Below, piece after piece: positions 31,358 to 40,928 of a stretch of 64,000 nucleotides of DNA (the stretch's first letter is position 1; each line of letters starts with the position of its first letter). The notes under the pieces were generated by a model. The model did no database searches. It was not told where the DNA came from and saw only the letters and a list, made by a program, of their open reading frames with translations. The position numbers and the translations under genes are program-made. Origin of the DNA: Corynebacterium rhinophilum (GTDB lineage: Bacteria; Actinomycetota; Actinomycetes; Mycobacteriales; Mycobacteriaceae); contig NZ_JASPHQ010000005.1 in the NCBI RefSeq assembly GCF_030227225.1, forward strand, positions 44,102 to 108,101, in the 5' to 3' direction.

Positions 31358-33064
31358 TTAAGAATTGAATCCCTGATCCGGGCGCCATGTCAGCGTGACG
31401 GCTTCGTTTACTGGTGCGGCGGGATTGAGGAGATCCTCAACGCGCAGCCAGTGCATTTCCGCAGAATCCGGGCGGATGGTGACGTAGCTATATCCGTGGT
31501 GATCGAGGTTTACGTGGCGTGTATGAGGGTTTGCCTCCAAAAGGAACCTCTCTGCCAACTTGGAAAGCTCGTTGTCCTCGGGTAAGTGAAGCTGTTCGTT
31601 GACATTGGGCGCGGAGACAGATGAGCACACCATTTCGGCCCCGAAGATGTGCCCATCCTTGCTGATATTATGCGCCCATTCGGAGTGGATATCGCCGGTA
31701 ACAAAGAGGGCGTGGGAGTCGTGCTTCGCAAGGGCATCGATAAGCATCCGGCGTTCTGCCGAGTATCCATCCCATTGGTCGCCATTGACGGGAATGCCGG
31801 TGATATTGGATGACAGTGAGGATGATACGGGTGCTAGCTTGTCGTCGCGCTGCAGGGTAGCCAGGTTCATGGGGGAGAACATGACGGAGTTGCCCAGCAT
31901 ATTCCACGCGGCGGCGGAGGTATCGATCTTGTTGACCAGCCAGTCGTACTGCTCCGAACCGAGCATGCTTCGCCCCTCCGAGGCCATCCTGGCAGGTCCA
32001 AAGAGTATCTGTTTATCGCGGTACGTGCGCAGATCCATCATGGTCAGTTCCACAAGATCCCCAAAGGTCAAGCACCGGTAGAGATGGCCATCATTGGAAG
32101 GATTACTTGCCCGTACCGGCATCCATTCAAAGTAGGCCTGCATCGCGGCGTTGCGGCGATCGATCCACGCGCCTTCTTTCCCCTCCGTGTGGTTATGGGC
32201 GCCGTCCCTCCAAGAATTATCTGCGGTTTCGTGGTCATCCCAGACCGCGATCCACGGCAGGGCAGCATGCGCCGCTTGGAGATTTTCATCGGTGCGGTAG
32301 CGGCCAAGGCGCGTGCGATAATCTTCCAGCGTAGTAATCTCATGCGCTGGGTGGTGCAGGCGCACTGGACCGAAACCGGCGTACTCGCGCTGTGGGTATT
32401 CGTAAATATAGTCTCCTAGAAAGACCATATAATCTAGTTGCCCGGCTCGTCCGCGCTTTGCGATATCACCATAGGCTTGAAAGAAACCGGACTCCCAGTT
32501 GGCACAGCTGGCCACACCAAAGGTTAGCTCCTCTGGGGATGCCGTAACCGCCGGTGCGGTTTTGGTGCGACCTACGGGGGAGATTTTATCTTGGGCATGA
32601 AAGCGGAAGTAATACACGCTTTCTGGTTCGAGGCCGTGAGGATCCACGTGGACGGTGTGATCCTGTGCAGGATCGGTGGTGACTTCGCCGTGCTTGACGA
32701 TGTCCCTAAACTCCTCATCCCGCGCAATTTCCCATTCCACGGTGGTAGGCGCGCCCGCACCGGAGCCAGGCATCGCATCTGCATCTGGTGTCACGCGTGT
32801 CCACAAAACAACGGAATCTGGAATGGGATCTCCCGAGGCTACGCCGTGCAGGAAGGGGCGTTCACCGAGCGTGGGCTCTACCATGTGTGGTTCTGGGCGC
32901 GAGGAAAGGCTGCTTTGTGCATGAGCAGTGCTGGCGTTGGCCGTGCTGGCAGTGGTGGTCAGCGCCAGGGCGGCGCCGACGGTGCCGCTGGTTTGGAGGA
33001 ATTTGCGGCGGTTGACATGAGACATCTCTGATTGCGTGCTGTGGTTTCTGCTAGTCATATTCAT
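31358..33064 (-). CDS. phoD: PhoD-family alkaline phosphatase, Tat-exported
   Basis: 568 aa. A twin-arginine signal (VNRRKFLQTSG near residue 18, hydrophobic core, then ANASTAHAQ) directs the folded protein outside. An N-terminal beta domain (RPFLHGVASGDP, VVLWTRV) is followed by the metallophosphatase core with GDYIYEY, WDDHETADNSW, and GDIHSEW as metal-site motifs. PhoD enzymes hydrolyse phosphodiesters and phosphomonoesters with Ca/Fe. Start could also be the internal ATG before SHVNRRKF. Probably phosphate-regulated, but no Pho box was identified by eye. Confidence 0.93.
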   Translation of the reverse strand: MNMTSRNHSTQSEMSHVNRRKFLQTSGTVGAALALTTTASTANASTAHAQSSLSSRPEPHMVEPTLGERPFLHGVASGDPIPDSVVLWTRVTPDADAMPGSGAGAPTTVEWEIARDEEFRDIVKHGEVTTDPAQDHTVHVDPHGLEPESVYYFRFHAQDKISPVGRTKTAPAVTASPEELTFGVASCANWESGFFQAYGDIAKRGRAGQLDYMVFLGDYIYEYPQREYAGFGPVRLHHPAHEITTLEDYRTRLGRYRTDENLQAAHAALPWIAVWDDHETADNSWRDGAHNHTEGKEGAWIDRRNAAMQAYFEWMPVRASNPSNDGHLYRCLTFGDLVELTMMDLRTYRDKQILFGPARMASEGRSMLGSEQYDWLVNKIDTSAAAWNMLGNSVMFSPMNLATLQRDDKLAPVSSSLSSNITGIPVNGDQWDGYSAERRMLIDALAKHDSHALFVTGDIHSEWAHNISKDGHIFGAEMVCSSVSAPNVNEQLHLPEDNELSKLAERFLLEANPHTRHVNLDHHGYSYVTIRPDSAEMHWLRVEDLLNPAAPVNEAVTLTWRPDQGFNS

Positions 33065-33203
33065 AAGGTTTCTTAGATAGAAAGGGCCTGCAACCGCTCA
33101 GGCTGCATTACACCAGAAATTCCTTAATCAGTAACCACGGGTTTACCTCCGCACCGATCGGCACACCTTATTCTGAGGCCTAGAGCACAGTAGGCTGGAA
33201 GTC

Positions 33204-33998
33204 ATGAGCGAGTTGCAGCAGATAAGTCAATGGCCCGTAGATACCGTGGCTGGAGCGTTGATCCACAGCGGTGAGTCGATAGATACGGTAGGAGATACTT
33301 CGCGCCAGTTTCCGGTTGCCTCAGTTACCAAGCTGGTATCGGCGTACGCGGTGATGATGGCAGTGGAAGAAGGTGCGGTGGATTTGAAGCAGCCCGCCGG
33401 TCCGGAAGGTTCTACCCTCGAGCATTTGCTCGCGCACGCCTCGGGCGTGAAGTTCGATTCGCGCGAGCAACAAAAACCAGTGGGCGAGCGGCGTATCTAT
33501 TCTTCTGCCGGTTATGAATGGGCGGCAGAGATCGTAGAAGAAGCCACCGGCATCGAGTTTGCAGAGTACCTGCGCGAAGGCGTGTGCGAGCCGCTTGGAA
33601 TGTCCTCCACCCGCTTAGAGGGCTCGGCTGGGCACGGCTTGGTTTCTACTGTGGAGGATCTCGCTGCATTTGCTGCCGAGGTCCACGACCCGCAGCTCTT
33701 GCACTCCAGCACCGTGGCCGATATGCGCCGCGTTCACTTTGCTGGTTTGCGCGGCATTGTGCCCGGTTACGGGAGCTTTAAGGATTGTACTTGGGGGCTT
33801 GGATTTGAGATCCGCGGTGAGAAAGACCACTGGATGGGAGCACTGCCTGCCGATGCCACCGGGCACTTCGGCATGTCCGGAACCTACCTCTGGCTGGCCG
33901 GCGACTACGCCATGGTGGCATTAACGGACCGAGATTTTGGCGATTGGGCAAAGCCGCTGTGGAATGAAACCAATACGAAGATCTGGCAGGCGCTATAA
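33204..33998 (+). CDS. Serine hydrolase of the beta-lactamase (class C / PBP-like) family
   Basis: 264 aa, no signal peptide. The catalytic SxxK is ASVTK near residue 37, the YxN-like motif is YSSAGYEW near residue 99 (Ser in place of Asn), and LLAHASG is the conserved loop after it. Short for the family (usually 350-400 aa) and lacking an obvious KTG box, which points to an esterase-like or peptidase-like enzyme rather than a resistance beta-lactamase. Single gene. Confidence 0.85.
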   Translation: MSELQQISQWPVDTVAGALIHSGESIDTVGDTSRQFPVASVTKLVSAYAVMMAVEEGAVDLKQPAGPEGSTLEHLLAHASGVKFDSREQQKPVGERRIYSSAGYEWAAEIVEEATGIEFAEYLREGVCEPLGMSSTRLEGSAGHGLVSTVEDLAAFAAEVHDPQLLHSSTVADMRRVHFAGLRGIVPGYGSFKDCTWGLGFEIRGEKDHWMGALPADATGHFGMSGTYLWLAGDYAMVALTDRDFGDWAKPLWNETNTKIWQAL

Positions 33999-34037
33999 GA
34001 GGCTTCTTCGCAGTTTTCCTTAATAGGAAAACGGGAA

Positions 34038-34068
34038 AAGCTCCCCATTCCAGTGGAGTGGGGAGCTT
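34038..34068. terminator. Bidirectional terminator hairpin
   Basis: AAGCTCCCCA (34038-34047) pairs with TGGGGAGCTT (34059-34068), between the convergent serine hydrolase gene and the small peptide gene. A-rich to the left and mixed to the right. Confidence 0.7.
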
Positions 34069-34081
34069 AAAGCTGCTCTAT

Positions 34082-34207
34082 TTAGAACAGGGATTGGCCG
34101 ACGATCTTCTCTAGGATCATGGCGATTTGGGTGAAGAAGCCGTCAAAGGCGCTCAGAAGATCGAAGCCGAAATCGGACGAAGAATACGTTTCAGGCATGT
34201 CAGGCAT
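34082..34207 (-). CDS. 41-aa amphipathic envelope peptide, possibly a PorA/PorH-like porin
   Basis: The frame starts at ATG 34207 with AGAAAGG 8 nt upstream and ends 14 bp before a strong hairpin. It encodes a very short protein with a Ser-rich start (ETYSSSDFG) and an amphipathic helix with regularly spaced Phe, Ile and Leu (DLLSAFDGFFTQIAMILEKI). Corynebacterial outer-membrane channel proteins PorA and PorH are similarly tiny, lack a signal peptide, and are mycoloylated on Ser. Resemblance is in size and pattern only; no sequence family is claimed. Confidence 0.6.
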   Translation of the reverse strand: MPDMPETYSSSDFGFDLLSAFDGFFTQIAMILEKIVGQSLF

Positions 34208-34817
34208 GGTTGTACCTTTCTGTAGGGGTGCACTCAAACCGGATTGTTTGAATTTATCTCAGTATAGGCAGCGTGGGTGGACGGTGTCAAACTGTTTCTT
34301 AGTTACAAATAAATGTATATCGACTATCCGCTGCGGCTTGCGCGTTTTCTATAAGGCTGGGTGTGGGGGTGGGGTGGGACAGCTAGCTACCCCCGCTGTG
34401 GGTTTACGCCCCGGGGCTTTTTGGAGGGCTTCGCTTCTATCGGGATTGGGGCAGTTTTCGGCCGAGGTTTCAGGGGATGAGCGCTATTGGGTAAGCGTTT
34501 CTGCTGGTACCTGCCGTGTGAACGGATTCTGTCAGGAAGTCGCTTCGGGGTGAATGGTTTGAGGGGGTAAATCTCTCAAATTTCACTGTTGTAACTTCAA
34601 TTTCTTTAGTCACTTTAATCACAGTCTGGACTTTGGGTTGAGGTTTAGAACTTGGGGGTTGAAGTGAAAGTTGAGGGTTGTAGAGGGTGGTGTGACGCAG
34701 GAAAATTGGGTGCAGACGCAAATGACAGTTCGTTGGGGAAGACGAAGCTCGTCTTGCACTGCGCCGCATGCCATGCGTGTGGTTCGCAGTGGTGATTTGT
34801 CGAGGGAGATATCGGCT
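34208..34817. other. Gene-poor region with a G-quadruplex motif
   Basis: No convincing gene in about 600 bp. The first part should hold the promoter of the small peptide. At 34359-34378 four G-runs (GGG, GGGGG, GGGG, GGG with loops of 3, 1 and 1 nt) form a classical G-quadruplex motif on the plus strand. Further right the plus strand is unusually rich in G and T (34620-34700). Confidence 0.5.
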
Positions 34818-35234
34818 ATGAATACTTGCGTCAATACAGTGCCGGTTGATCAACCGGCCTCCAACTACACGTGGCCCAGCCGCAACGGCGCGGCCGTCGT
34901 GGTCACTGGTGTGCTGAAAATTTCTGGGATGCCGCGTGCGCTGCGCCCGGAAGTAGAGCGCGCCATGGATCGGTGCATTCGCACCGAATCGGAGTTCATC
35001 GTCCCAGGCGATGACCCGCTGACCGCCCAGTGGTGTACTCGGTGGTACCGCGATGAGATCTCTATGGAGGCACTCGTGCGAGGTGAGGCCACGGGGCCGG
35101 GGATTGATTCCGGCATCGGCATTGGCTGCCATCAGGTGCTCACCGGAACCGAGGCGGAGCTTGCCGCGCTCGAGAGCGCGGTGTGCTACCTTGCGCAGCG
35201 CTATGGTTTTAGCGCCACCGTACGTTTTAGCTAA
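34818..35234 (+). CDS. Hypothetical protein
   Basis: 138 aa from ATG 34818, which has GAGGGAG 9 nt upstream; a longer frame to 34671 is possible but crosses a compositionally odd stretch. No signal peptide or membrane segment. It contains VVVTGVLKISGMP and a Cys in each half (MDRCIRTES, GIGCHQVL), plus TAQWCTRWYRDE. Not recognised. It is convergent with the HAD hydrolase, 76 bp away. Confidence 0.6.
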   Translation: MNTCVNTVPVDQPASNYTWPSRNGAAVVVTGVLKISGMPRALRPEVERAMDRCIRTESEFIVPGDDPLTAQWCTRWYRDEISMEALVRGEATGPGIDSGIGIGCHQVLTGTEAELAALESAVCYLAQRYGFSATVRFS

Positions 35235-35310
35235 GACACTCGAGCGAATCGGCTCGAGCGCGGCCACATGAGCTGAGCCGCACGAGCTAGGTCGCGCGGC
35301 GGGGTGCCGT

Positions 35311-36099
35311 TTAGGATTCTTCGTCGGCGAATGGATCCATGATCTTATCGGGAATTTCCGCAACAGACTTAAACACGGCGGTGGGGCGATACGGGTAGCG
35401 GGAGATCTCGCGGTCATCGGAAATGCCGGAGCGCACCAAAATGGAGCGCATACCGGCCTCTAGGCCCGCCTTGACATCGGTATCCATGCGATCACCAATC
35501 ATGATGGTGTTTTCAGAGTGTGCGCCGATGTGATTGAGGGCCGAGCGCATCATGACAGGGTTGGGCTTTCCCACGTAGTAGGGCTCCCGGTTGGTAGCGG
35601 CGGTGATCAATGCTGCTACCGCGCCAGTTGCTGGGAGCACACCTTCGGGAGCAGGGCCCGTAACGTCCGGGTTGGTGGCGATGAAGCGGGCGCCATTGCG
35701 GATGAGGTTGATAGCGGTGGTAATTGCCTCAAAGGAGTAGGTGCGGGTTTCACCAAGGACCACGAAATCGGCGTCATCATTGGTGAGGATCCAACCGGCC
35801 TCGTGCAGCGCGGTGGTCAGGCCGGACTCTCCCACGACGTAGGCCTTGCTGGAGCTGGCCTGGGTGGCCAAGAAGTTTGCCGTCGCCGTGGCAGAGGTCC
35901 AGATGCGCTCGGCCGGAATATCCAGTCCGGTATTACGCAGCCGCGCTGCCAAGTCGCGAGGGGTGGACATGGAGTTATTAGTGAGCACCATGTACTCAAT
36001 ATCGTTATCTTTCAGCGCCTGAATGAATTTATCGGCGCCGGGGATCATTTCCCCTTCCTTGATGAGTACGCCGTCCATATCGGATAGGTAAGAAATCAT
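35311..36099 (-). CDS. HAD-IIA family phosphatase (NagD-like)
   Basis: 262 aa cytoplasmic phosphatase. Motif I DMDGVL with the nucleophile Asp near residue 8, motif II LTNNS near residue 40, GKPNP with the conserved Lys near residue 190, and motif III GDRMDTDV near residue 213. The cap insertion between motifs II and III places it in the IIA subgroup (NagD/PLP phosphatase). It overlaps the acyl carrier protein gene by 4 nt (ATGA), so they are co-translated; substrate unknown. Confidence 0.92.
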   Translation of the reverse strand: MISYLSDMDGVLIKEGEMIPGADKFIQALKDNDIEYMVLTNNSMSTPRDLAARLRNTGLDIPAERIWTSATATANFLATQASSSKAYVVGESGLTTALHEAGWILTNDDADFVVLGETRTYSFEAITTAINLIRNGARFIATNPDVTGPAPEGVLPATGAVAALITAATNREPYYVGKPNPVMMRSALNHIGAHSENTIMIGDRMDTDVKAGLEAGMRSILVRSGISDDREISRYPYRPTAVFKSVAEIPDKIMDPFADEES

Positions 36100-36395
36100 T
36101 GGTGGTCCTCCAAATAGTCAGCGATATCGCCGATGGTCTCGCAGTTAAGCATTGTTTCCTCAGTAAGTCGCACCTTAAAGAGCTCTTCTGCACGCACGGT
36201 GAGCTCTATAAGCTCTAGGGATTCAACGCCGACATCAGAAAGCGCGGTGTCTTTGCCAAGTTCGGCCTCGGTATCGGTGACTTTGACGATGAGGGCGATG
36301 AGCTCGCCCAGCGTATCCCGATCCGGGTCGTGGTCCTTATCTGGGTCAGAACCCTGAAACTTTGCCTGCAATTGGGCACTGAGGTCATTTGCCAT
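36096..36395 (-). CDS. acpP: Acyl carrier protein
   Basis: 99 aa. The phosphopantetheine attachment serine lies in VGVESLELIEL near residue 56 (ESL instead of the usual DSL). The helical pattern and C-terminal VRLTEETMLNCETIGDIADY match ACPs. An N-terminal extension of about 20 acidic residues is common in corynebacterial ACPs. It carries fatty-acyl chains for FAS or mycolate-related synthesis. ATG 36395; the longer frame to 36446 lacks a ribosome site. Confidence 0.88.
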   Translation of the reverse strand: MANDLSAQLQAKFQGSDPDKDHDPDRDTLGELIALIVKVTDTEAELGKDTALSDVGVESLELIELTVRAEELFKVRLTEETMLNCETIGDIADYLEDHQ

Positions 36396-36481
36396 AATGA
36401 CCAGTGTAGTAGCGATTGGTGCGTGGCATAGGAGAAATAGGCTCACGCGGTACTGGTTAGGGGGGTGGGGCGAAAAACAAT

Positions 36482-36516
36482 TCAGGCGCTTCCAGCATTA
36501 AGCCGGAAGCGCCTGA
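36482..36516 (-). terminator. Intrinsic terminator of aceE
   Basis: TCAGGCGCTTCC (36482-36493) pairs perfectly with GGAAGCGCCTGA (36505-36516); the minus strand then reads ATTGTTTTTCG. It insulates aceE from the acp-HAD operon downstream. Confidence 0.9.
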
Positions 36517-36548
36517 GCTACATCTCCATTGTGGAGGTGCGGGCGATA

Positions 36549-39293
36549 TTACTCGCCGCTATTAGGTGCAGTTGGGTCGTCCAACTTCAGCTCGGAGGCC
36601 GCCTTTTCTACGACGGAGCGCTCAATCTTGCCATCGCGGGCAAGGCCATCGAGCACTGCGACGACGATGGATTCCGCGTCGTTGTTGAAGAAGCGGCGGG
36701 CACCCTCGCGCGTATCGGAGAAGCCGAAGCCGTCTGCGCCCAAGGTGATGTAGGTACCTGGGACGTAGGGGCGAATCTGCTCCTGCAGCTCGGTGGTGAA
36801 GTCCGAGACACCAACGAATGGGCCCTCGAAGTCCTTGAGCTGGGAGGTAGCGAATGCCTCGGAAGGCTCCTCGCCCTTGCGCAGCGCTTCCTTATTGCGG
36901 CGAGCACCGTCGCGGGCCAACTCGTTCCAAGAGGTCACGGAGAATAGCGAAGCCTTGACATCGTAATCCTCAGCCAGCATCTCCTGTGCGCGAAGAGCCT
37001 CGTGCACGCCAACACCCGAAGCCAGGATATTGGCCGGGGTGGAGCCGTTCTCGGCAGTATTGAAGTGGTAGATGCCCTTGTGCAGGCCCTCCACATCCAA
37101 GTTTTCCGGCTCGGCCGGCTGGTGGACTGGCTCGTTGTACACGGTGAGGTAGTACATGACCGGCTCATTGTCCTCGCCGTACATGCGCTCGATACCGCGC
37201 GCTACCAGGTGTGCAACCTCAAAACCGAAGGCCGGGTCATAAGAAATGACCGCAGGGTTGGTGGCTGCCAAGACAGGGGAGTGGCCATCCATGTGCTGCA
37301 GGCCCTCACCGGTCAGGGTGGTGCGGCCGGCGGTAGCGCCGATGATGAAGCCGCGGCCCATCTGGTCGCCGGCGGCCCAGAAGGCATCGCCAGTGCGCTG
37401 GAAGCCGAACATCGAGTAGAAGATGTACAGCGGGATCATGGCTTCGCCCTGGGTGGCATACGAGGTAGCGGCGGCGGTAAAGGATGCTGCCGCACCGGCC
37501 TCAGAAATGCCCTCGTGCATAATTTGGCCATCGGTGGCCTCGCGGTAGGACAACATCAGGTCGTGGTCCACCGGCACGTAGTTCTGGCCGCGCGGGTTCC
37601 AGATCTTCATGGTGGGGAACCAGGAGTCCATGCCGAAGGTACGAGCCTCATCCGGGATGATGGGCACGATGCGCTTGCCCAGTTCCTTATTGCGCATGAC
37701 CTCCTTGAAGGTGCGCACCAAGGCCATGGTGGTAGCGACTTCTTGCTTGCCAGAGCCCTTGCGCACGGAGCGCAGCTTGTCCAAGGAAGGTGCTTCCAAT
37801 GGGGTGAAGTCCGTGCGACGCTCGGGCAGGAAGCCGCCGAGCTCTTTACGGCGCTCCAGCATGTACTTGATCTCCGGGGAATCCTTGCCCGGGTGGTAGT
37901 ACGGCGGCAGGTAGGGATCCTTTTCCAGCTCTTCATCGGAGAAGGGGATTTCCTGCTTATCGCGGAAGTTCTTGAGATCCTCCAGCGTCAGCTTCTTCAT
38001 CTGGTGGGTAGCGTTGCGGCCCTCGAAGTTGTGACCCAAGCCGTAGCCCTTAATGGTGTGGGCCAAGATGACGGTCGGCTTGCCGGAACCCTTGTTCTCC
38101 AGGGCTCGGGCGTACGCTGCGTAGACCTTGCGATAGTCGTGGCCGCCGCGGCGCAGTGCCCAAATCTCGTCATCGGAGAAGTCTTCTACCAGCTTTGCGG
38201 TGCGCTCATCGCGGCCGAAGAAGTGCTCGCGCACATAAGCGCCGTCATTGGCCTTGAAGGTCTGGTAGTCGCCATCAGAGGTGGTATTCATGATGTTGAC
38301 GAGGGCACCTTCGGTGTCCTTTTCCAGCAGCTTGTCCCAGCCGCGGCCCCAAATGACCTTGATAACGTCCCAGCCGGCGCCGCGGAAGAAGGACTCCAGC
38401 TCCTGGATGATCTGGGTATTACCGCGCACTGGACCGTCGAGGCGCTGCAGGTTGCAGTTAATGACGAAGGTGAGGTTATCCAGCTCGTACAGAGCAGCGG
38501 TTTGCAGCAGGCCGCGGGATTCTGGCTCGTCCATTTCGCCATCGCCCAAGAAAGCCCAAACGTGCTGCTTGGAGGTGTCCTTGATACCGCGGGTTTCCAG
38601 GTACTTATTAAAGCGTGCCTGGTAAATGGCGTTCATCGGGCCAATGCCCATGGACACGGTGGGAAACTCCCAGAACCATGGCATCAGGCGCGGGTGCGGG
38701 TAGGAGGGCAGACCCTTGCCTTCACCAAGGGAGACTTCCTGGCGGAAGCCATCGAGGTCTTCCTCAGAAAGGCGACCTTCCATGTAAGCGCGGGCGTACA
38801 TGCCCGGGGAGGCATGTCCCTGGAAGAAGACCTGGTCGCCGCCTGAAGGATCGTCCTTACCCTTGAAGAAGTGGTTGAGGCCGACTTCGTACAACGGGGC
38901 GGCACCCGCGTAGGTGGAGATGTGGCCGCCCACGCCGATGCCGGGGCGCTGCGCGCGGTGCACCATGATGGCAGCGTTCCAGCGGATCCAACGGCGGTAG
39001 CGCTTTTCTAGTTCTTCATCGCCAGGAAATTCCGGCTCCATGTTGGTGGGGATGGTGTTGACGAAGTCCGTCGACGTCAACGAGGGAAGCTCCACGCGCT
39101 TGGCGGTGGCGCGCTCCAGAAGGCGCAGCATCAGGTAGCGTGCGCGTTCTTGGTCAGAATGGTCCAGCAGACCATCGAGGGAATCCATCCACTCGCGAGT
39201 TTCTTCTGGGTCGCTGTCGTGAAGGTACGATGCAACACCATCGCGGATAAGCGGGAAGTTGGAATCGCCCTTGGCGGGGTCCTTCTCGGCCAT
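36549..39293 (-). CDS. aceE: Pyruvate dehydrogenase E1 component (homodimeric)
   Basis: 914 aa, full length for the actinobacterial/gamma-proteobacterial homodimeric E1. It decarboxylates pyruvate with ThDP and passes acetyl groups to a lipoyl E2. Seen: [15 protein letters not shown] near residue 118, the ThDP motif [12 protein letters not shown] near residue 250 ending in NCNLQ, and the transketolase-like pyrimidine domain ([10 protein letters not shown]). Monocistronic, with its own terminator. E2 and E3 are not in the window, as in other corynebacteria. Confidence 0.97.
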   Translation of the reverse strand: MAEKDPAKGDSNFPLIRDGVASYLHDSDPEETREWMDSLDGLLDHSDQERARYLMLRLLERATAKRVELPSLTSTDFVNTIPTNMEPEFPGDEELEKRYRRWIRWNAAIMVHRAQRPGIGVGGHISTYAGAAPLYEVGLNHFFKGKDDPSGGDQVFFQGHASPGMYARAYMEGRLSEEDLDGFRQEVSLGEGKGLPSYPHPRLMPWFWEFPTVSMGIGPMNAIYQARFNKYLETRGIKDTSKQHVWAFLGDGEMDEPESRGLLQTAALYELDNLTFVINCNLQRLDGPVRGNTQIIQELESFFRGAGWDVIKVIWGRGWDKLLEKDTEGALVNIMNTTSDGDYQTFKANDGAYVREHFFGRDERTAKLVEDFSDDEIWALRRGGHDYRKVYAAYARALENKGSGKPTVILAHTIKGYGLGHNFEGRNATHQMKKLTLEDLKNFRDKQEIPFSDEELEKDPYLPPYYHPGKDSPEIKYMLERRKELGGFLPERRTDFTPLEAPSLDKLRSVRKGSGKQEVATTMALVRTFKEVMRNKELGKRIVPIIPDEARTFGMDSWFPTMKIWNPRGQNYVPVDHDLMLSYREATDGQIMHEGISEAGAAASFTAAATSYATQGEAMIPLYIFYSMFGFQRTGDAFWAAGDQMGRGFIIGATAGRTTLTGEGLQHMDGHSPVLAATNPAVISYDPAFGFEVAHLVARGIERMYGEDNEPVMYYLTVYNEPVHQPAEPENLDVEGLHKGIYHFNTAENGSTPANILASGVGVHEALRAQEMLAEDYDVKASLFSVTSWNELARDGARRNKEALRKGEEPSEAFATSQLKDFEGPFVGVSDFTTELQEQIRPYVPGTYITLGADGFGFSDTREGARRFFNNDAESIVVAVLDGLARDGKIERSVVEKAASELKLDDPTAPNSGE

Positions 39294-39651
39294 GTAAACC
39301 TCCTAATTAAGGGTCTGCAGAGTTTATCCCCTACGATACGCGTTCCCAGATCGCGAGTGGGAGTCTAGGCCGGATAAAACGCCGCGCTTTCCGATGCACC
39401 CCCTATAACCTGCGGTTTGCTTTCCTAGCTCGGCGTGCAAACGTGGGTAGTAGGCCCCTAAACGGCGCTAGTTCTCCCACAAAACAGGCGCCGGTGTGAG
39501 CAGAAAAGGGCCTGCAAATTGGGGGAAAGGAGTGCTATAGCAAGTAAAAGACGCCCTGGGACGTTAAACTACATGTAATAACACACGCCCTCTCCGCCAA
39601 GCGCGGGCCGGGCGTGAGCAAGAATTCACCGAATAAGGAAGGAAATGCATA
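39294..39651. other. Divergent promoter region of aceE and the DUF3052 gene
   Basis: About 360 bp without a gene. It should hold both promoters; AGGAGG-like sequence precedes aceE at about 39300. I could not identify specific regulator boxes by eye. Confidence 0.4.
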
Positions 39652-40050
39652 GTGGCTGACGCTGCAGTCAAGCTCGGAATCAAGGAAGGGCAAATCGCTC
39701 TAGAGCTTGGTTGGGACGAGGATTGTGACACCACAATCTCTGAATCTATCGAAGCCGTACTCGGTGAGGATTTCCTCGAAGAGGAAAATGATGAGCTGTG
39801 CGATGTAGTCCTTCTTTGGTGGCGCGAGGAAGACGGCGACCTCGTGGACGGCTTGGTGGATGCCATCCGCCCGCTCGCGGATAACGGTTCCGTATGGTTG
39901 CTGACCCCAGGCGCTGGCAAGCCTGGCACTATTGAGCCTGGTCTCATTTCTGAATCGGCACAGCTCGCCGGCTTGGTGCAGACCAAAGCTGAGCGCTTGG
40001 GCGAGTGGCAAGGTTCCTGCCTGGTACCGCGCGGTTACACCAAAAAATAG
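39652..40050 (+). CDS. DUF3052 family protein
   Basis: 132 aa from GTG 39652 with AAGGAAGG upstream. Acidic N-terminal half (LGWDEDCDTTISESIEAVLGEDFLEEENDE), then VVLLWWREEDGDLVD and a Gly/Pro turn with LLTPGAGKPG, typical of DUF3052. Genes of this family are commonly found divergent from or next to aceE in actinobacteria; the function is unknown. Cytoplasmic. Confidence 0.88.
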   Translation: MADAAVKLGIKEGQIALELGWDEDCDTTISESIEAVLGEDFLEEENDELCDVVLLWWREEDGDLVDGLVDAIRPLADNGSVWLLTPGAGKPGTIEPGLISESAQLAGLVQTKAERLGEWQGSCLVPRGYTKK

Positions 40051-40117
40051 CTTTCACCAGCTGATTTGTGTAGCTTCACAATCCTGCGCTACTGTACATA
40101 ACAGCGCAAGGGCGCAT

Positions 40118-40193
40118 GCGGCTTTAGCTCAGCTGGAAGAGCAATTGGTTTACACCCAATAGGTCGGGGGTTCGATCCCCTCAGGCCGCACCA
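40118..40193 (+). tRNA. tRNA-Val (TAC), with encoded CCA
   Basis: Cloverleaf with acceptor GCGGCTT/AGGCCGC, AGCTCAGCTGGAAGAGC D-arm, anticodon loop TTTACAC with TAC, and T-arm GGGTTCGATCCC. CCA follows the discriminator A. Confidence 0.95.
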
Positions 40194-40198
40194 AATTA

Positions 40199-40237
40199 GA
40201 CCCCGCTTTTCGAGAAATCGAAGAGGGGGTCTTTAAT
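40199..40237 (+). terminator. Intrinsic terminator of tRNA-Val
   Basis: GACCCC (40199-40204) pairs with GGGGTC (40226-40231) with an inner TTTCG/CGAA stem, then TTTAATATTTTT. Confidence 0.9.
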
Positions 40238-40503
40238 ATTTTTACTACAACCATGCGGCATCCGGCCTAAATGACATTTTGTGTTGGTGGGGTGTGTGGT
40301 TTAGAGCATGTGACCTTTGTATATTCCCATAGAGTGGTTGTAGCTAGAGTCGATGCCGCTGTTGAAACATGCTGGTCGGTCGTCTCCATGGCCGTTGGTG
40401 GCTTGTGCTGCTTGGTGTGTCCACTTTCCGGGGTCAGGACCGTATGATCGCGTTTAGGAAATAATTACTGTTTCACAGGATAATAAGGCGGTGAAACGGA
40501 AAC
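40238..40503. other. Intergenic region with a possible insertion-sequence remnant
   Basis: No intact gene. Around 40418-40442 the sequence GTCCACTTTCCGGGGTCAGG resembles the terminal repeats of IS3-type elements, but no transposase remains, so this is only suggestive. Confidence 0.3.
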
Positions 40504-40833
40504 GTGGCGGAAAGTATAGCTTTTGTTACTGATGCTCGGCTGGCTAGAGTAATTAAGATTCTCGATACAGCTGGAGAGTGCCTTAACCTAAAATCTGATG
40601 ATGATTCCCAGGAAACTTACAGATTTAACACTCCTAGTGGTGCTTATGTAACTGCGTTTTGGGATTTGAAACCAGATATCGACGAATATGAAACGGTTGT
40701 CGATGTTTATGAACAAACTGATACTGGAGCGGCTGCGCGACTTTTTGAAGTAGTTGCTAGCTCCATAGAACAAAGAATTGTTTTGTTTGGTCCCGATTCT
40801 GATGAAGTAGTTGCCGAGTCAAATGTCTACTAA
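40504..40833 (+). CDS. Hypothetical protein of low GC, probably acquired
   Basis: 109 aa from GTG 40504 with a GGCGGTG-like site further upstream. Acidic, soluble, with a regular alternation of strands and helices (VTDARLARVIKIL, then YRFNTPSGAYVTAFWDL). Codon use is clearly richer in A and T than in the core genes around it. It follows a tRNA, which is a common integration spot. Size and acidity resemble immunity-type proteins, but I recognise no family. Confidence 0.6.
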   Translation: MAESIAFVTDARLARVIKILDTAGECLNLKSDDDSQETYRFNTPSGAYVTAFWDLKPDIDEYETVVDVYEQTDTGAAARLFEVVASSIEQRIVLFGPDSDEVVAESNVY

Positions 40834-40928
40834 CGGAAGGTCCCTGCTCGGCTTATCTCCTTATGCAGGTTGGGAACCTACACACAAACCATTAGACACT
40901 CTCAAACTCGGGGCACTTCAATTTTGGT

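Noticed and set aside
33204..33998. Antibiotic-resistance beta-lactamase
   Set aside because: Short, no signal peptide and no clear KTG motif; an esterase- or peptidase-like serine hydrolase is more likely.
34470..35417. 315-codon minus-strand open frame
   Set aside because: It overlaps a better gene at 34818 and the HAD gene's 3' end, and reads as low-complexity sequence without a start signal.
37002..38846. 614-codon open frame opposite aceE
   Set aside because: Antisense shadow of a high-GC gene; aceE is unmistakable and complete on the other strand.
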